Assembly: GCA_910585945.1 (NCBI GenBank)
Contig: CAJUHZ010000076.1
Span: 1-5,937, forward strand
Origin: an uncultured Bilophila sp.
GTDB taxonomy: Bacteria > Desulfobacterota > Desulfovibrionia > Desulfovibrionales > Desulfovibrionaceae
Length of the DNA: 5,937 bases
Direction: 5' to 3'
Shown: positions 1-5,882 of the stretch, piece after piece
Layout: each line of letters opens with the position of its first letter
How positions within the stretch are numbered: the first letter of the stretch is position 1
The notes under the pieces: model-generated
What the model was told of the DNA's origin: nothing
Databases searched by the model: none
What the model saw: only the letters and a program-made list of their open reading frames with translations
Program-made: the position numbers and the translations under genes

Positions 1-40
<40 letters not shown>

Positions 41-54
41 CCTCACATATTCAT

Positions 55-181
55 CCCTGGTGATCCCTAGAGATACTTTTTCTTTAATTTCATATAAATA
101 TGTAAAGATTCCCGAGCATGCCCCTGACGATTCGTGCCCTGGAGATCCCCTGGGTGATTATCCGTTTTATTATCCATTTTC
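55..181 (+). repeat. Degenerate direct repeats and DnaA-box-like sequences
   Basis: CCCTGGTGATCCCT at 55-68 recurs as CCCTGGAGATCCCC at 137-150 (12 of 14 identical), and a third partial copy, CCCTGGGTGAT, lies at 148-158. Directly after it, TTATCCGTTTTA (158-169) and TTATCCATTTTC (170-181) form a 12-bp tandem repeat. TTATCCATT matches the DnaA box TTATNCACA at 7 of 9 positions. Direct repeats beside DnaA-like boxes and an A/T-rich stretch recall iteron origins, but the copies are few and imperfect. Confidence 0.3.
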
Positions 182-236
182 TTTCCTCCCCCTTTCTTTT
201 TCACATAAGTTACTGACAGTTATTGAAAACAGAAAA

Positions 237-268
237 AAATCCGAAAAAATTTCATTTTTTTTGGATTT
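237..268. repeat. A/T-rich inverted repeat, 13-bp stem
   Basis: AAATCCGAAAAAA (237-249) can pair with TTTTTTTGGATTT (256-268) across a 6-base loop; 12 pairs are Watson-Crick and one is G-U. The arms contain the A and T runs themselves and no separate T run follows, so it is not a classic intrinsic terminator. It could be a melting or cruciform element of an origin, or a weak bidirectional terminator. Confidence 0.4.
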
Positions 269-403
269 GATCGTGTTTTTGACCCGCACGGAGCTTCCTC
301 TGGCCATGCCGCGTCTCGCGTGGTCGGGGGAGTTTTTTTCATATACGGCCCCCTTTCCTTCCTTTGCACCAAGCGTACTCCCCCGGATTCGCGCTCCCCC
401 CCT

Positions 404-521
404 GCTCTCGGCTCTTTTTCCGAGCGGACGCCGTTTCCCCCTTCGCGGCGTCTGCCCGTTGGCAATGCGTGATGCCCACGTTCAGGGAATCTTCATCGAC
501 ACGCCTCAAAAACCTTTGAGG
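404..521 (+). other. Cluster of small hairpins in the putative rep leader
   Basis: Successive inverted repeats are CTCGG/CCGAG (407-411 with 420-424), GACGCCG/CGGCGTC (427-433 with 446-452, perfect 7 bp), TGCC/GGCA (453-456 with 461-464) and CCTCAAA/TTTGAGG (504-510 with 515-521, perfect 7 bp with a 4-base loop). None is followed by a T run on the plus strand. They suggest a folded 5' leader or protein-binding sites, but each alone is short enough to arise by chance in GC-rich DNA. Confidence 0.35.
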
Positions 522-538
522 ACAGAAATACCGCCAAG

Positions 539-578
539 AAAAAACAAAAAAGCCGCTGAGCGGAACCTCAACGGCTTC
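539..578 (-). terminator. Intrinsic terminator of the antisense RNA
   Basis: On the minus strand the stem is AAGCCG, one mismatch, TGAG-type pairing, a 6-base loop, and back through the mirrored arms (plus-strand arms 550-555/572-577 and 557-560/567-570). A U6-G-U6 tail follows directly (plus-strand A runs 546-551 and 539-544). This is a strong Rho-independent terminator reading leftward. The same bases on the plus strand form the mirror hairpin in the rep mRNA, with loop CGGAAC, without a U tail. Confidence 0.8.
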
Positions 579-610
579 ATTGCAGAACCTTATTCTTACA
601 TAGACAGTGT
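545..610 (-). ncRNA. Putative antisense (counter-transcribed) RNA controlling the rep-like gene
   Basis: A near-consensus minus-strand promoter (619-647) and a strong minus-strand intrinsic terminator (539-578) bracket about 65 nt, with a predicted start near 610. The transcript would have a roughly 30-nt 5' single-stranded part and a 3' terminator hairpin with loop GUUCCG. It is fully complementary to the mRNA just upstream of the leader ORF (Shine-Dalgarno at 611-615, start at 619). By analogy with CopA of IncFII plasmids and RNAI/Inc RNA of IncI/IncB plasmids, it would block leader translation and so lower Rep synthesis. No protein-coding capacity is likely. That it is a real RNA is inferred from the promoter-terminator pair only. 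Confidence 0.6.
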
Positions 611-618
611 AGGAGTAC

Positions 619-647
619 ATGATAGTCGAAAGGCTTCACGTTGTCAA
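619..647 (-). promoter_or_regulatory. Sigma70-type promoter of the antisense RNA
   Basis: On the minus strand TTGACA (complement of 642-647, perfect -35) is separated by 17 bp from TATCAT (complement of 619-624, -10 with one mismatch to TATAAT). Transcription would start near 610 and run leftward into the terminator. The -10 overlaps the start codon of the plus-strand leader ORF. The -35 lies within the dyad GTTGT-CA-ACAAC (640-651), which could be a repressor site. Confidence 0.7.
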
Positions 648-699
648 CAACGAATCTGCTGTTTTTGTCTTTTTCCCGGGCGGGGAGAAAGAAAAATGA
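619..699 (+). CDS. Putative 26-aa leader peptide translationally coupled to the rep-like gene
   Basis: A short ORF starts at ATG 619 and ends at TGA 697-699. The stop overlaps the ATG of the rep-like gene at 696 as ATGA, the usual arrangement for translational coupling. The peptide begins MIVERLHVV and ends FFPGGEKEK. A Shine-Dalgarno AGGAG lies at 611-615, only 3 bases before the ATG, which is closer than ideal. An in-frame TAG at 610 rules out an upstream extension. Ribosomes translating the leader would pass through and open the 668-692 hairpin that hides the rep ribosome binding site. This is the role of RepY in IncI/IncB and Tap in IncFII plasmids. The sequence itself resembles neither that I can tell; the claim rests on position and overlap. 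Confidence 0.5.
   Translation: MIVERLHVVNNESAVFVFFPGGEKEK
668..692 (+). promoter_or_regulatory. Hairpin sequestering the rep ribosome binding site
   Basis: Bases 668-677 (TCTTTTTCCC) can pair with 683-692 (GGGAGAAAGA) over loop GGGCG, giving 10 bp with one U-G pair. The 3' arm contains the GGGGAG Shine-Dalgarno of the gene starting at 696. In the free mRNA, rep translation should therefore be repressed. The structure lies entirely inside the leader ORF, so leader translation would melt it. Confidence 0.55.
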
Positions 700-1862
700 A
701 AACTTTTTCGCCAAAAGGAAAGATTCACGGCCCCATCATGCCACAGTTTATTTTGCAGAAGCCCATCACGTTTGGAGCGAAAACCATGTATGCGCTTTTG
801 TGCGATTATGCCTCGGACAAGGATCACTGCTGGCCGTCGCAGGCTACCCTTGCCAAGAGGTTATCATGCAGCATTAGCAGCATCAAAAATTATCTTGGTG
901 AGCTTGTCAGGGAGAAACTCATTTCCATCAAGCGTGAACCGTATCGTTCCTCCGTGTACTACCTGCTATCCCCTGATACGAACGTCTGTACCCAACAGCC
1001 GACTTCTGACGCCATACAGTCAAAAGTTGACCGTACAGAGCCAAAATCTGGCTCCATAAACACTCTTAAGAAACAACGAAAAGAAAAAAATTCCCCCCTT
1101 TCCCCCCATATGCCCGGTGAAACAGCGCCCGATCCTGTTCGCCGCACATGCAATGCGCCTGCGGCGGGGGGTGTGTCTTTTTCTCTCCCTGATTTTGAAA
1201 GCGTTTGGGCCTTGTATCCCAAAAAGGACGCCAAGGGCTTTGCCCGTATCGCCTGGCTCACACTCTCGCGGAGCGGCCAACTTCCGCCGCTCTCCGAGCT
1301 TCACGCCACCATCCGGCGCTTTGCGGCTTCGGAAGGCTGGCAGCGCGAACACGGCCGTTTTGTGCCGCACATGGGCAACTGGCTGCGCGGGCAACGCTGG
1401 CTCGATCCGCTTCCGCCTGCGGACCAGGCACAAGCGGCACAGAACCAATCCACCTTCCAGGCGCTCCGCATCCGCGAGGAACAGGAACAGCTCCGGCACG
1501 AGCGGGAAAAAGCGGAAAACGCGCGGCTGCGGCCTCTGTTTGAGGCGTTTGCGGCGAAATTTCCGCCTGTTGCCAACGACGCCATGCCCTTCGGCATCTG
1601 GCAGTACCTGCACTCCCAACACCGCGCGCCCTCGGCGGACGATGTTCCGCCAGGGAACAGCCTGGGCATGGTCGAGTTTCTGAACGAGTTCAAGCAACGC
1701 TGCCAGACTGCGGATTTCATCGCGAAACACCAGCACACCCCGCGCGGGGCCGAAACACCCTGCCGCCCGGTTGGAGCCATTTTGAGGGGCTTGCCTGCCT
1801 TTTTCCCCAGCGGAGAAGGCGGCGGACGGCCTGAACAACGCTTTGCAAGCGTTTACGCATAA
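696..1862 (+). CDS. HTH-domain replication-initiation/primosome-like protein (plasmid rep type)
   Basis: The product is 388 aa. Residues about 25-92 form a winged helix-turn-helix (WPSQATLAKRLSCSISSIKN, then LVREKLISIKR) of the type found in plasmid Rep and phage replication proteins. A polar linker (about 95-165) follows, then a second conserved block with DFESVWALYPKKDAKGFA near 167-183 and GRFVPHMGNWLRGQRWLDPL at 210-229. That block resembles the C-terminal domain of phage replication/helicase-loader proteins. Residues about 240-270 are Glu/Arg/Gln-rich, a likely coiled coil. The start at 696 is preferred because it has GGGGAG 8 bases upstream and begins the recognisable protein. The frame stays open back to 60, but that part is low complexity. 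Expression is probably governed by the antisense RNA, leader ORF and RBS hairpin just upstream. The next gene starts 10 bp downstream. Its role as a replication initiator is inferred; a transcriptional regulator is the alternative. Confidence 0.65.
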   Translation: MKTFSPKGKIHGPIMPQFILQKPITFGAKTMYALLCDYASDKDHCWPSQATLAKRLSCSISSIKNYLGELVREKLISIKREPYRSSVYYLLSPDTNVCTQQPTSDAIQSKVDRTEPKSGSINTLKKQRKEKNSPLSPHMPGETAPDPVRRTCNAPAAGGVSFSLPDFESVWALYPKKDAKGFARIAWLTLSRSGQLPPLSELHATIRRFAASEGWQREHGRFVPHMGNWLRGQRWLDPLPPADQAQAAQNQSTFQALRIREEQEQLRHEREKAENARLRPLFEAFAAKFPPVANDAMPFGIWQYLHSQHRAPSADDVPPGNSLGMVEFLNEFKQRCQTADFIAKHQHTPRGAETPCRPVGAILRGLPAFFPSGEGGGRPEQRFASVYA

Positions 1863-1872
1863 AGGATTTACC

Positions 1873-2400
1873 ATGAAAAAACTGTATCTTCTGGCTCTGG
1901 TTGTTTTGGCCGAGCAACCGGCCCTGGCGAATGAGCATACGTCGCCCGCAACGGATCAGCGAACCGTGGTTCTCGGACAGTCGGGAACCGAAGCGCCGAA
2001 TCCAGCGCCTGAAGAAAAGGCGAAAAAGGGCGCGCAAGCCCTGTTTGAGGAAAGCCTGCGGCAGAGATGCCGCAGGATCAGGAACAGATTCAGGAATACC
2101 CGCGAACGATCTGATCAGCGGGAGCGCGCCCTGCTGCCCGTCTCGCCCGCCCTGAACACGCGCACGGTGAGCGTGTCCCTGGAGCCGGGCCGTCCTCCCG
2201 TGCCTGTATTCACCACGGCCAATGTCGCCACCTCGCTGGTGTTCCAGGGGAGGATCACCGCACGCATCTCACTCACTTACATGCAACCGCTTCTTTGCCC
2301 GAAGCGGACGTTGACTTCGCATTCCTCCTGCTTCATCCATGCTCCTTGCTCCTGCACTGCCAGGAATAGGGGTATTGACGAAAATGTAAAATTCGCATAA
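1873..2400 (+). pseudogene. Truncated, frameshifted dotH/icmK (traN-like) type IV secretion gene
   Basis: The reading frame codes for 175 aa, about half of a usual DotH/IcmK (roughly 330-360 aa). It starts at ATG 1873 with AAAGGA upstream. A signal peptide is clear: MKK, hydrophobic LYLLALVVLA, likely cleavage after PALA (residue 19), as expected for an outer-membrane core component of an I-type conjugation/Dot-Icm apparatus. The block NTRTVSVSLEPGRPPVPVFT then ANVATSLVFQ (about residues 96-125) is typical of the family. In the middle, 2064-2099 read in another frame gives EMPQDQEQIQEY, the family-like EQI-E-Y segment. The open frame gives Arg-rich nonsense there, so two compensating indels are likely near 2062 and 2100. 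Resemblance ends at about 2247, where D-TG-PWP would be expected, and the last 51 codons look random. Its normal role is in conjugation; this copy should be non-functional. Confidence 0.65.
2284..2313. repeat. Inverted repeat in the junction DNA after the dotH remnant
   Basis: CCGCTTC (2287-2293) and GAAGCGG (2301-2307) form a perfect 7-bp stem over a 7-base loop. Beyond a short bulge, CAA (2284-2286) pairs with TTG (2311-2313). No T run follows, so it is not a standard terminator. The surrounding 2248-2374 otherwise shows no recognisable gene. It may mark the border where the ietAS cassette joined the dotH gene. Confidence 0.4.
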
Positions 2401-2403
2401 AAT
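2375..2403 (+). promoter_or_regulatory. Sigma70-type promoter of the ietAS operon
   Basis: TTGACG (2375-2380) and TAAAAT (2398-2403) are separated by exactly 17 bp, each one mismatch from consensus. Transcription should start near 2410, about 20 nt before the ATG at 2431. The promoter sits in the tail of the dotH remnant, so the cassette carries its own expression signal. Confidence 0.75.
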
Positions 2404-2407
2404 CAGG

Positions 2408-2423
2408 TCACAAATTTTGGTGA
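2408..2423. promoter_or_regulatory. Candidate operator dyad between promoter and ietA
   Basis: TCACAAATTTTGGTGA is an imperfect palindrome (12 of 16 positions symmetric, arms TCAC/GTGA). It covers the predicted transcription start and the GGTGA Shine-Dalgarno (2419-2423). A protein bound here would block the operon. IetA carries a C-terminal HTH-like segment, so it is a candidate ligand, by inference only. Confidence 0.3.
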
Positions 2424-2430
2424 AAAAAGT

Positions 2431-3579
2431 ATGTCAAAACAAGTAGATATAAACAGTAATGCCGAAAATCATCTTTCACTTGAAGATTTAGGCCATATTG
2501 TGCGTTTTGCCCTCATGGGAAAGATCGAGGATATCCGCTTGTTTTTGGCCAGGATGGTAAGGAAATACCGGCTCACCAATCCTGATCTGTCTGCCATGAT
2601 CAACGATTCATTGAAGGGTTTCGAATCGCCCGAATTGAGCTGCTTGAGGGATCACGTCCCTGGATTGGATCCATCCGCTGGCCTGCCCCTCGATGAGAAT
2701 ACGAAGATGCCCCTTCTGAAACCCATGAGGGAGAGTCTGGACGACTTAAAGCCATATCTGTCCCCAGCCGTTGCCCCGAAGCTGCGCCAACTTATTCTGG
2801 AATGGCAGAATCTGGAAAAGCTCCAGGAGAACGGATTGGTTCCGGCCAGATCCGTGATATTCACTGGTCCACCCGGAGTCGGCAAAACGTTGTCAGCTAG
2901 ATGGATAGCCGCAAATCTGGACTTGCCTATATATACTCTCGATATCTCATCAATGATGAACAGCCTTTTCGGCAAGACAGGCTTGAACTTGCGCAGGGTG
3001 CTTGATTTCGCCCGCTCCCGGAAGTGCGTTTTTTTCCTGGACGAAATCGACTCAATTGCGAAAAACCGCAATGATTGCCTTGATATTGGGGAAGCCAGGC
3101 GGATAGTCACAATCATCCTCCAGGAAATAGAGAATTGGCCTGAAGGCTCCCTGCTTGTTGCTGCGACAAATTTCCCTGAATTGATCGATAAGGCCGTCTG
3201 GAGAAGGTTTGATCTCCATGTTGAATTCCAATTACCATCTCAAGCGGAAATAAACCAATTGATCCAGCGGTTTGGACAGGGAGATACTATTATAGAGAGT
3301 CTCAGGGAAATATTGAGCATAATCCTGCTCGGCAAATCACCATGCGACATTGAGAAATTCGTCAATCATTTGCGCAAGGTTGCTGTCATCAACAGCCATA
3401 TTGTCGATGATGCCATCCTGGAAGCATGCGGCCTTGCCGCCAAGACTTTGGACAAGGAATCAAAAAAGCAGTTATGCTACCAACTCTCAAGGCGGAAGAT
3501 TTCAAAGCGGGCCATTGCCAATGCCCTCTCCATCCATCGCGATACCGTCAATAAATATATTTCTGAGCATAGCCATTAG
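2431..3579 (+). CDS. ietA: IetA-like AAA+ ATPase, antitoxin partner of the protease
   Basis: The product is a 382-aa cytoplasmic AAA+ ATPase. An N-terminal helical part (1-140) precedes the ATPase core: Walker A GPPGVGKT (146-153), Walker B VFFLDEID (200-207), sensor 1 AATN (244-247), arginine-finger motif WRRF (257-260) and a sensor-2-like region GKSPCDIEKF (301-310), so it should hydrolyse ATP as an oligomer. The C-terminus (about 353-380) reads ISKRAIANALSIHRDTVNKY, a helix-turn-helix-like segment as in resolvases and IS21-type transposases. The ATG at 2431 has GGTGA 7 bases upstream and its own promoter. The subtilase gene follows after 9 bp, so they are one operon. The AAA+ then S8 order matches IetA-IetS, in which the ATPase neutralises or controls the protease. 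Base composition is less GC-rich than the flanking rep gene, consistent with separate acquisition. Confidence 0.8.
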   Translation: MSKQVDINSNAENHLSLEDLGHIVRFALMGKIEDIRLFLARMVRKYRLTNPDLSAMINDSLKGFESPELSCLRDHVPGLDPSAGLPLDENTKMPLLKPMRESLDDLKPYLSPAVAPKLRQLILEWQNLEKLQENGLVPARSVIFTGPPGVGKTLSARWIAANLDLPIYTLDISSMMNSLFGKTGLNLRRVLDFARSRKCVFFLDEIDSIAKNRNDCLDIGEARRIVTIILQEIENWPEGSLLVAATNFPELIDKAVWRRFDLHVEFQLPSQAEINQLIQRFGQGDTIIESLREILSIILLGKSPCDIEKFVNHLRKVAVINSHIVDDAILEACGLAAKTLDKESKKQLCYQLSRRKISKRAIANALSIHRDTVNKYISEHSH

Positions 3580-3588
3580 AGAGTTAGT

Positions 3589-5811
3589 ATGGTGAAGTCA
3601 GTCAACTACCTGATCGGCAACGGCCATTTGCTTGCAAGCGATATCCCTCCCGCCCCAAAAGGATTCGGGGATAAGGCAGAAGTATACACATTTGAAGAGG
3701 CCAGAACGCGTCTCGAGCCCCGAATATCAGCGGCCGCCGATATTATCCGCTCTTTGCCCGAGGAAGCCTGTCCGGATGATTACGGCGTCATGAACCTGGT
3801 GCTTCACCCATCCTATATCGCCAAATCATATTATCCCCTTGAATTTCTGAGAGCCGCCCAGCTCACCCCAATCGGCAGCAAGACAGCCTACATTAAGCCG
3901 GCCAGGAACAACGTCCGCAGATATGCGGGCCAGGAACTGGATACGACCCAGCTGATAGTGGCAGGCAAGCGAGACGATTTGAGCGGTTTGGATGAAATCA
4001 TAAATGGTTTCAGTCCGGCATCGATAACGGCCAGGCAATTTGCGCACATTGAAGATGTCTCGAGCTATCGCCCTGCCATACATGTCCGGAGCGTCGAGGA
4101 CAGATGCGAATATTACGATGTCACATTGCATCTTTTGCCGAGATCCGACAGCAGCTTTGTGCTGTCCAGCTTCATTGGGTATTGCAAAAAATTCGATTTC
4201 AGGGTTCTGCATGATCTCAGTTTCGTGGCCGGCTCATTGTGCTATCTGCCTATATATGGCCCCCGTTCCCAACTGGAAGAGATAGGGAAGTTCACGTTCG
4301 TGCGGGCTGTGCGCGATATAGCGCCATTGCGGAGCATCCATTCGGGGTTTGATCTCCATGGAGCCAGCTCGGGCTTCATCCCCCCTTTGTCAAAGCCGCT
4401 TTCCTCCCTGCCTAAAGTCGCGATCCTGGACGGGGGTATACCTGATTCTCCGCTTTTGGACACATGGATCAATCGTTATGTGAAGATGGATACTGAAGCG
4501 GACGATCACCCAAGCGCCGTCGCGCATGGTCTGGGAGTGGCTTCCGCATTCCTTTTCGGTCCTGTCACGCCTGACAGTATTGCCAGTCGTCCGTTCGCCT
4601 ATGTTTCCCCCATACGCATCGTGGATGCTTCTTCAACCAACGAGAAGCGTCTCGAAATGTATCGCACGCTTGGCTTCATAGAGGAGATACTTCTGTCCCG
4701 GCAATATAGCTTCATAAACTTGAGCCTGGGCCCGGCGATTCCAATGGAAGATGAAGACATTCATCCCTGGACGGCTGTCATTGATAATTTGCTGCAGGAT
4801 GGGAACACGCTGATGACCATCGCCGTGGGAAACAACGGCGAAAAAGATGAGGCATCTGGCAATGCGCGGATTCAGGTTCCATCTGATTGCGTTAATGCGC
4901 TGTCTGTCGGCTCCGCCACCAGCATGGGGGAGAATTGGACTAAGGCATCTTATAGCGCCATCGGCCCTGGAAGGCGCCCTGGTGTAGTGAAGCCGGATGT
5001 CCTGATGTTCGGAGGCAGCCACGCGGAATATTTTCATGCGCTGATCCCATCCAGCAACTTTAAAGTCCATCCATATCAAGGAACCAGCTATGCCGCGCCA
5101 TATCTGTTACGGGCCGCAGTGGGCATAAGCGCCATTCTGGGAAGCCAGATATCGCCATTGGCCATCAAGGCCCTTCTGATCCATAGCGCGAAAACGCAGT
5201 CAGGCTCTCATCCTTCCAGAAACGGCTGGGGAAAAGTTCCTGATGATCTTCTGGAAATCATCACGTGCGACGAGGGCACCGCCAGGATCATCTATCAGGG
5301 GCAGCTGTGCCCTGGAAAATACATCCGCGCGAAGATTCCGATCCCGGAAGCCGGGATAGAAGGAAAATGCGTGATCAGCGCGACATTCTGCTTCACCTGC
5401 CCGGTGGATCCCCAAGACTCGTGTTCCTATACACGGGCGGGCCTTGAAATCGTATTCCGCAGGGATTGCGCCAACATCCAAGGGAACTCGCAAAATGCGC
5501 CGTCTGATACATTTTTCACTAAACGCCCCTATGAGACTGAACGCGACCTTAGAAACTCCGGAGGGAAATGGGAGAATGTTCTTCATGATCATAAAGGGAT
5601 GATGGGCCATACATTGAAGGAGCCGGTCTTTGATATCCATTATACGGCAAGGGCAGGCGGGGCTGCCACTTCAAGTGCCGAGAATATTCCCTACGCCCTC
5701 GTAATAACCATCAAGGCCCCGAGAAATCCGACGTTATTTGCCGATATTCTTAACGATTATCCGATGCTATACCATATAGAGCCCCAGGTGTCGCTGCCTT
5801 TGCAGGTTTGA
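3589..5811 (+). CDS. ietS: IetS-like subtilisin-family (S8) serine protease, toxin/effector
   Basis: The product is 740 aa with no signal peptide or membrane segment, so it acts in the cytoplasm. Residues 1-270 form a family-specific N-terminal domain (LHPSYIAKSYYPLEFLRA at 72-89). The S8 core spans about 275-545 with Asp281 (AILDGG), His313 (VAHGLGVAS), the INLSLG strand (376-381), oxyanion Asn415 (AVGNNGE) and nucleophile Ser500 (GTSYAAP); the triad is complete, so the enzyme should be active. A C-terminal domain (about 555-740) is probably beta-rich. It starts 9 bp after ietA, with AGAG as a modest ribosome binding site. In the pTiC58 IetA-IetS pair the protease is the toxin; ietAS was later grouped with antiphage systems. 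Protein cleavage on phage infection or on loss of the ATPase is the likely mode; the substrate is unknown. No terminator is evident after the stop. Confidence 0.82.
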   Translation: MVKSVNYLIGNGHLLASDIPPAPKGFGDKAEVYTFEEARTRLEPRISAAADIIRSLPEEACPDDYGVMNLVLHPSYIAKSYYPLEFLRAAQLTPIGSKTAYIKPARNNVRRYAGQELDTTQLIVAGKRDDLSGLDEIINGFSPASITARQFAHIEDVSSYRPAIHVRSVEDRCEYYDVTLHLLPRSDSSFVLSSFIGYCKKFDFRVLHDLSFVAGSLCYLPIYGPRSQLEEIGKFTFVRAVRDIAPLRSIHSGFDLHGASSGFIPPLSKPLSSLPKVAILDGGIPDSPLLDTWINRYVKMDTEADDHPSAVAHGLGVASAFLFGPVTPDSIASRPFAYVSPIRIVDASSTNEKRLEMYRTLGFIEEILLSRQYSFINLSLGPAIPMEDEDIHPWTAVIDNLLQDGNTLMTIAVGNNGEKDEASGNARIQVPSDCVNALSVGSATSMGENWTKASYSAIGPGRRPGVVKPDVLMFGGSHAEYFHALIPSSNFKVHPYQGTSYAAPYLLRAAVGISAILGSQISPLAIKALLIHSAKTQSGSHPSRNGWGKVPDDLLEIITCDEGTARIIYQGQLCPGKYIRAKIPIPEAGIEGKCVISATFCFTCPVDPQDSCSYTRAGLEIVFRRDCANIQGNSQNAPSDTFFTKRPYETERDLRNSGGKWENVLHDHKGMMGHTLKEPVFDIHYTARAGGAATSSAENIPYALVITIKAPRNPTLFADILNDYPMLYHIEPQVSLPLQV

Positions 5812-5882
5812 TACCAACTTTTTGCCATAACTGTCTGGCGGGTATCCCAGATACACATGCAAAAATGGCATCATCGGAGGGG
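5812..5882. other. Short intergenic gap after ietS
   Basis: No gene is seen in these 71 bases. TCTGG (5834-5838) can pair with CCAGA (5847-5851), and TGCCAT (5823-5828) with ATGGCA (5865-5870) around it, but no T run follows, so an intrinsic terminator for the operon is not supported. Confidence 0.5.

Noticed and set aside
561..676. Pseudoknot between the mRNA hairpin loop (CGGAAC) and the arm near the rep RBS (TTCC), as in IncB plasmids
   Set aside because: Only four base pairs (GGAA with TTCC) can form, too few to claim an activator pseudoknot.
60..695. In-frame N-terminal extension of the rep-like protein from a GTG at 60
   Set aside because: The translation is low-complexity Pro/Phe/Arg-rich sequence, covers hairpins and the antisense RNA gene, and has no good ribosome binding site; the ATG at 696 has one and begins the recognisable protein.
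1020..1874. Long minus-strand open frame opposite the rep-like gene
   Set aside because: It is Arg/Ala/Pro-rich with no recognisable domain, as expected for the complement of a GC-rich gene.
2286..2315. Integron attC site at the hairpin
   Set aside because: The AAC/GTT core elements and their spacing do not match RYYYAAC and GTTRRRY.
49..4772. Shared word ATTCATCCCTGG near 49-60 and again at 4761-4772
   Set aside because: A 12-base match, once in non-coding DNA and once inside the protease gene, without extension; consistent with chance.
2245..5882. Target-site duplication flanking the ietAS cassette
   Set aside because: The GGGGAGGATCA-like left border and the GGAGGGGTGACC right border share only short G-rich words, not a convincing direct repeat.
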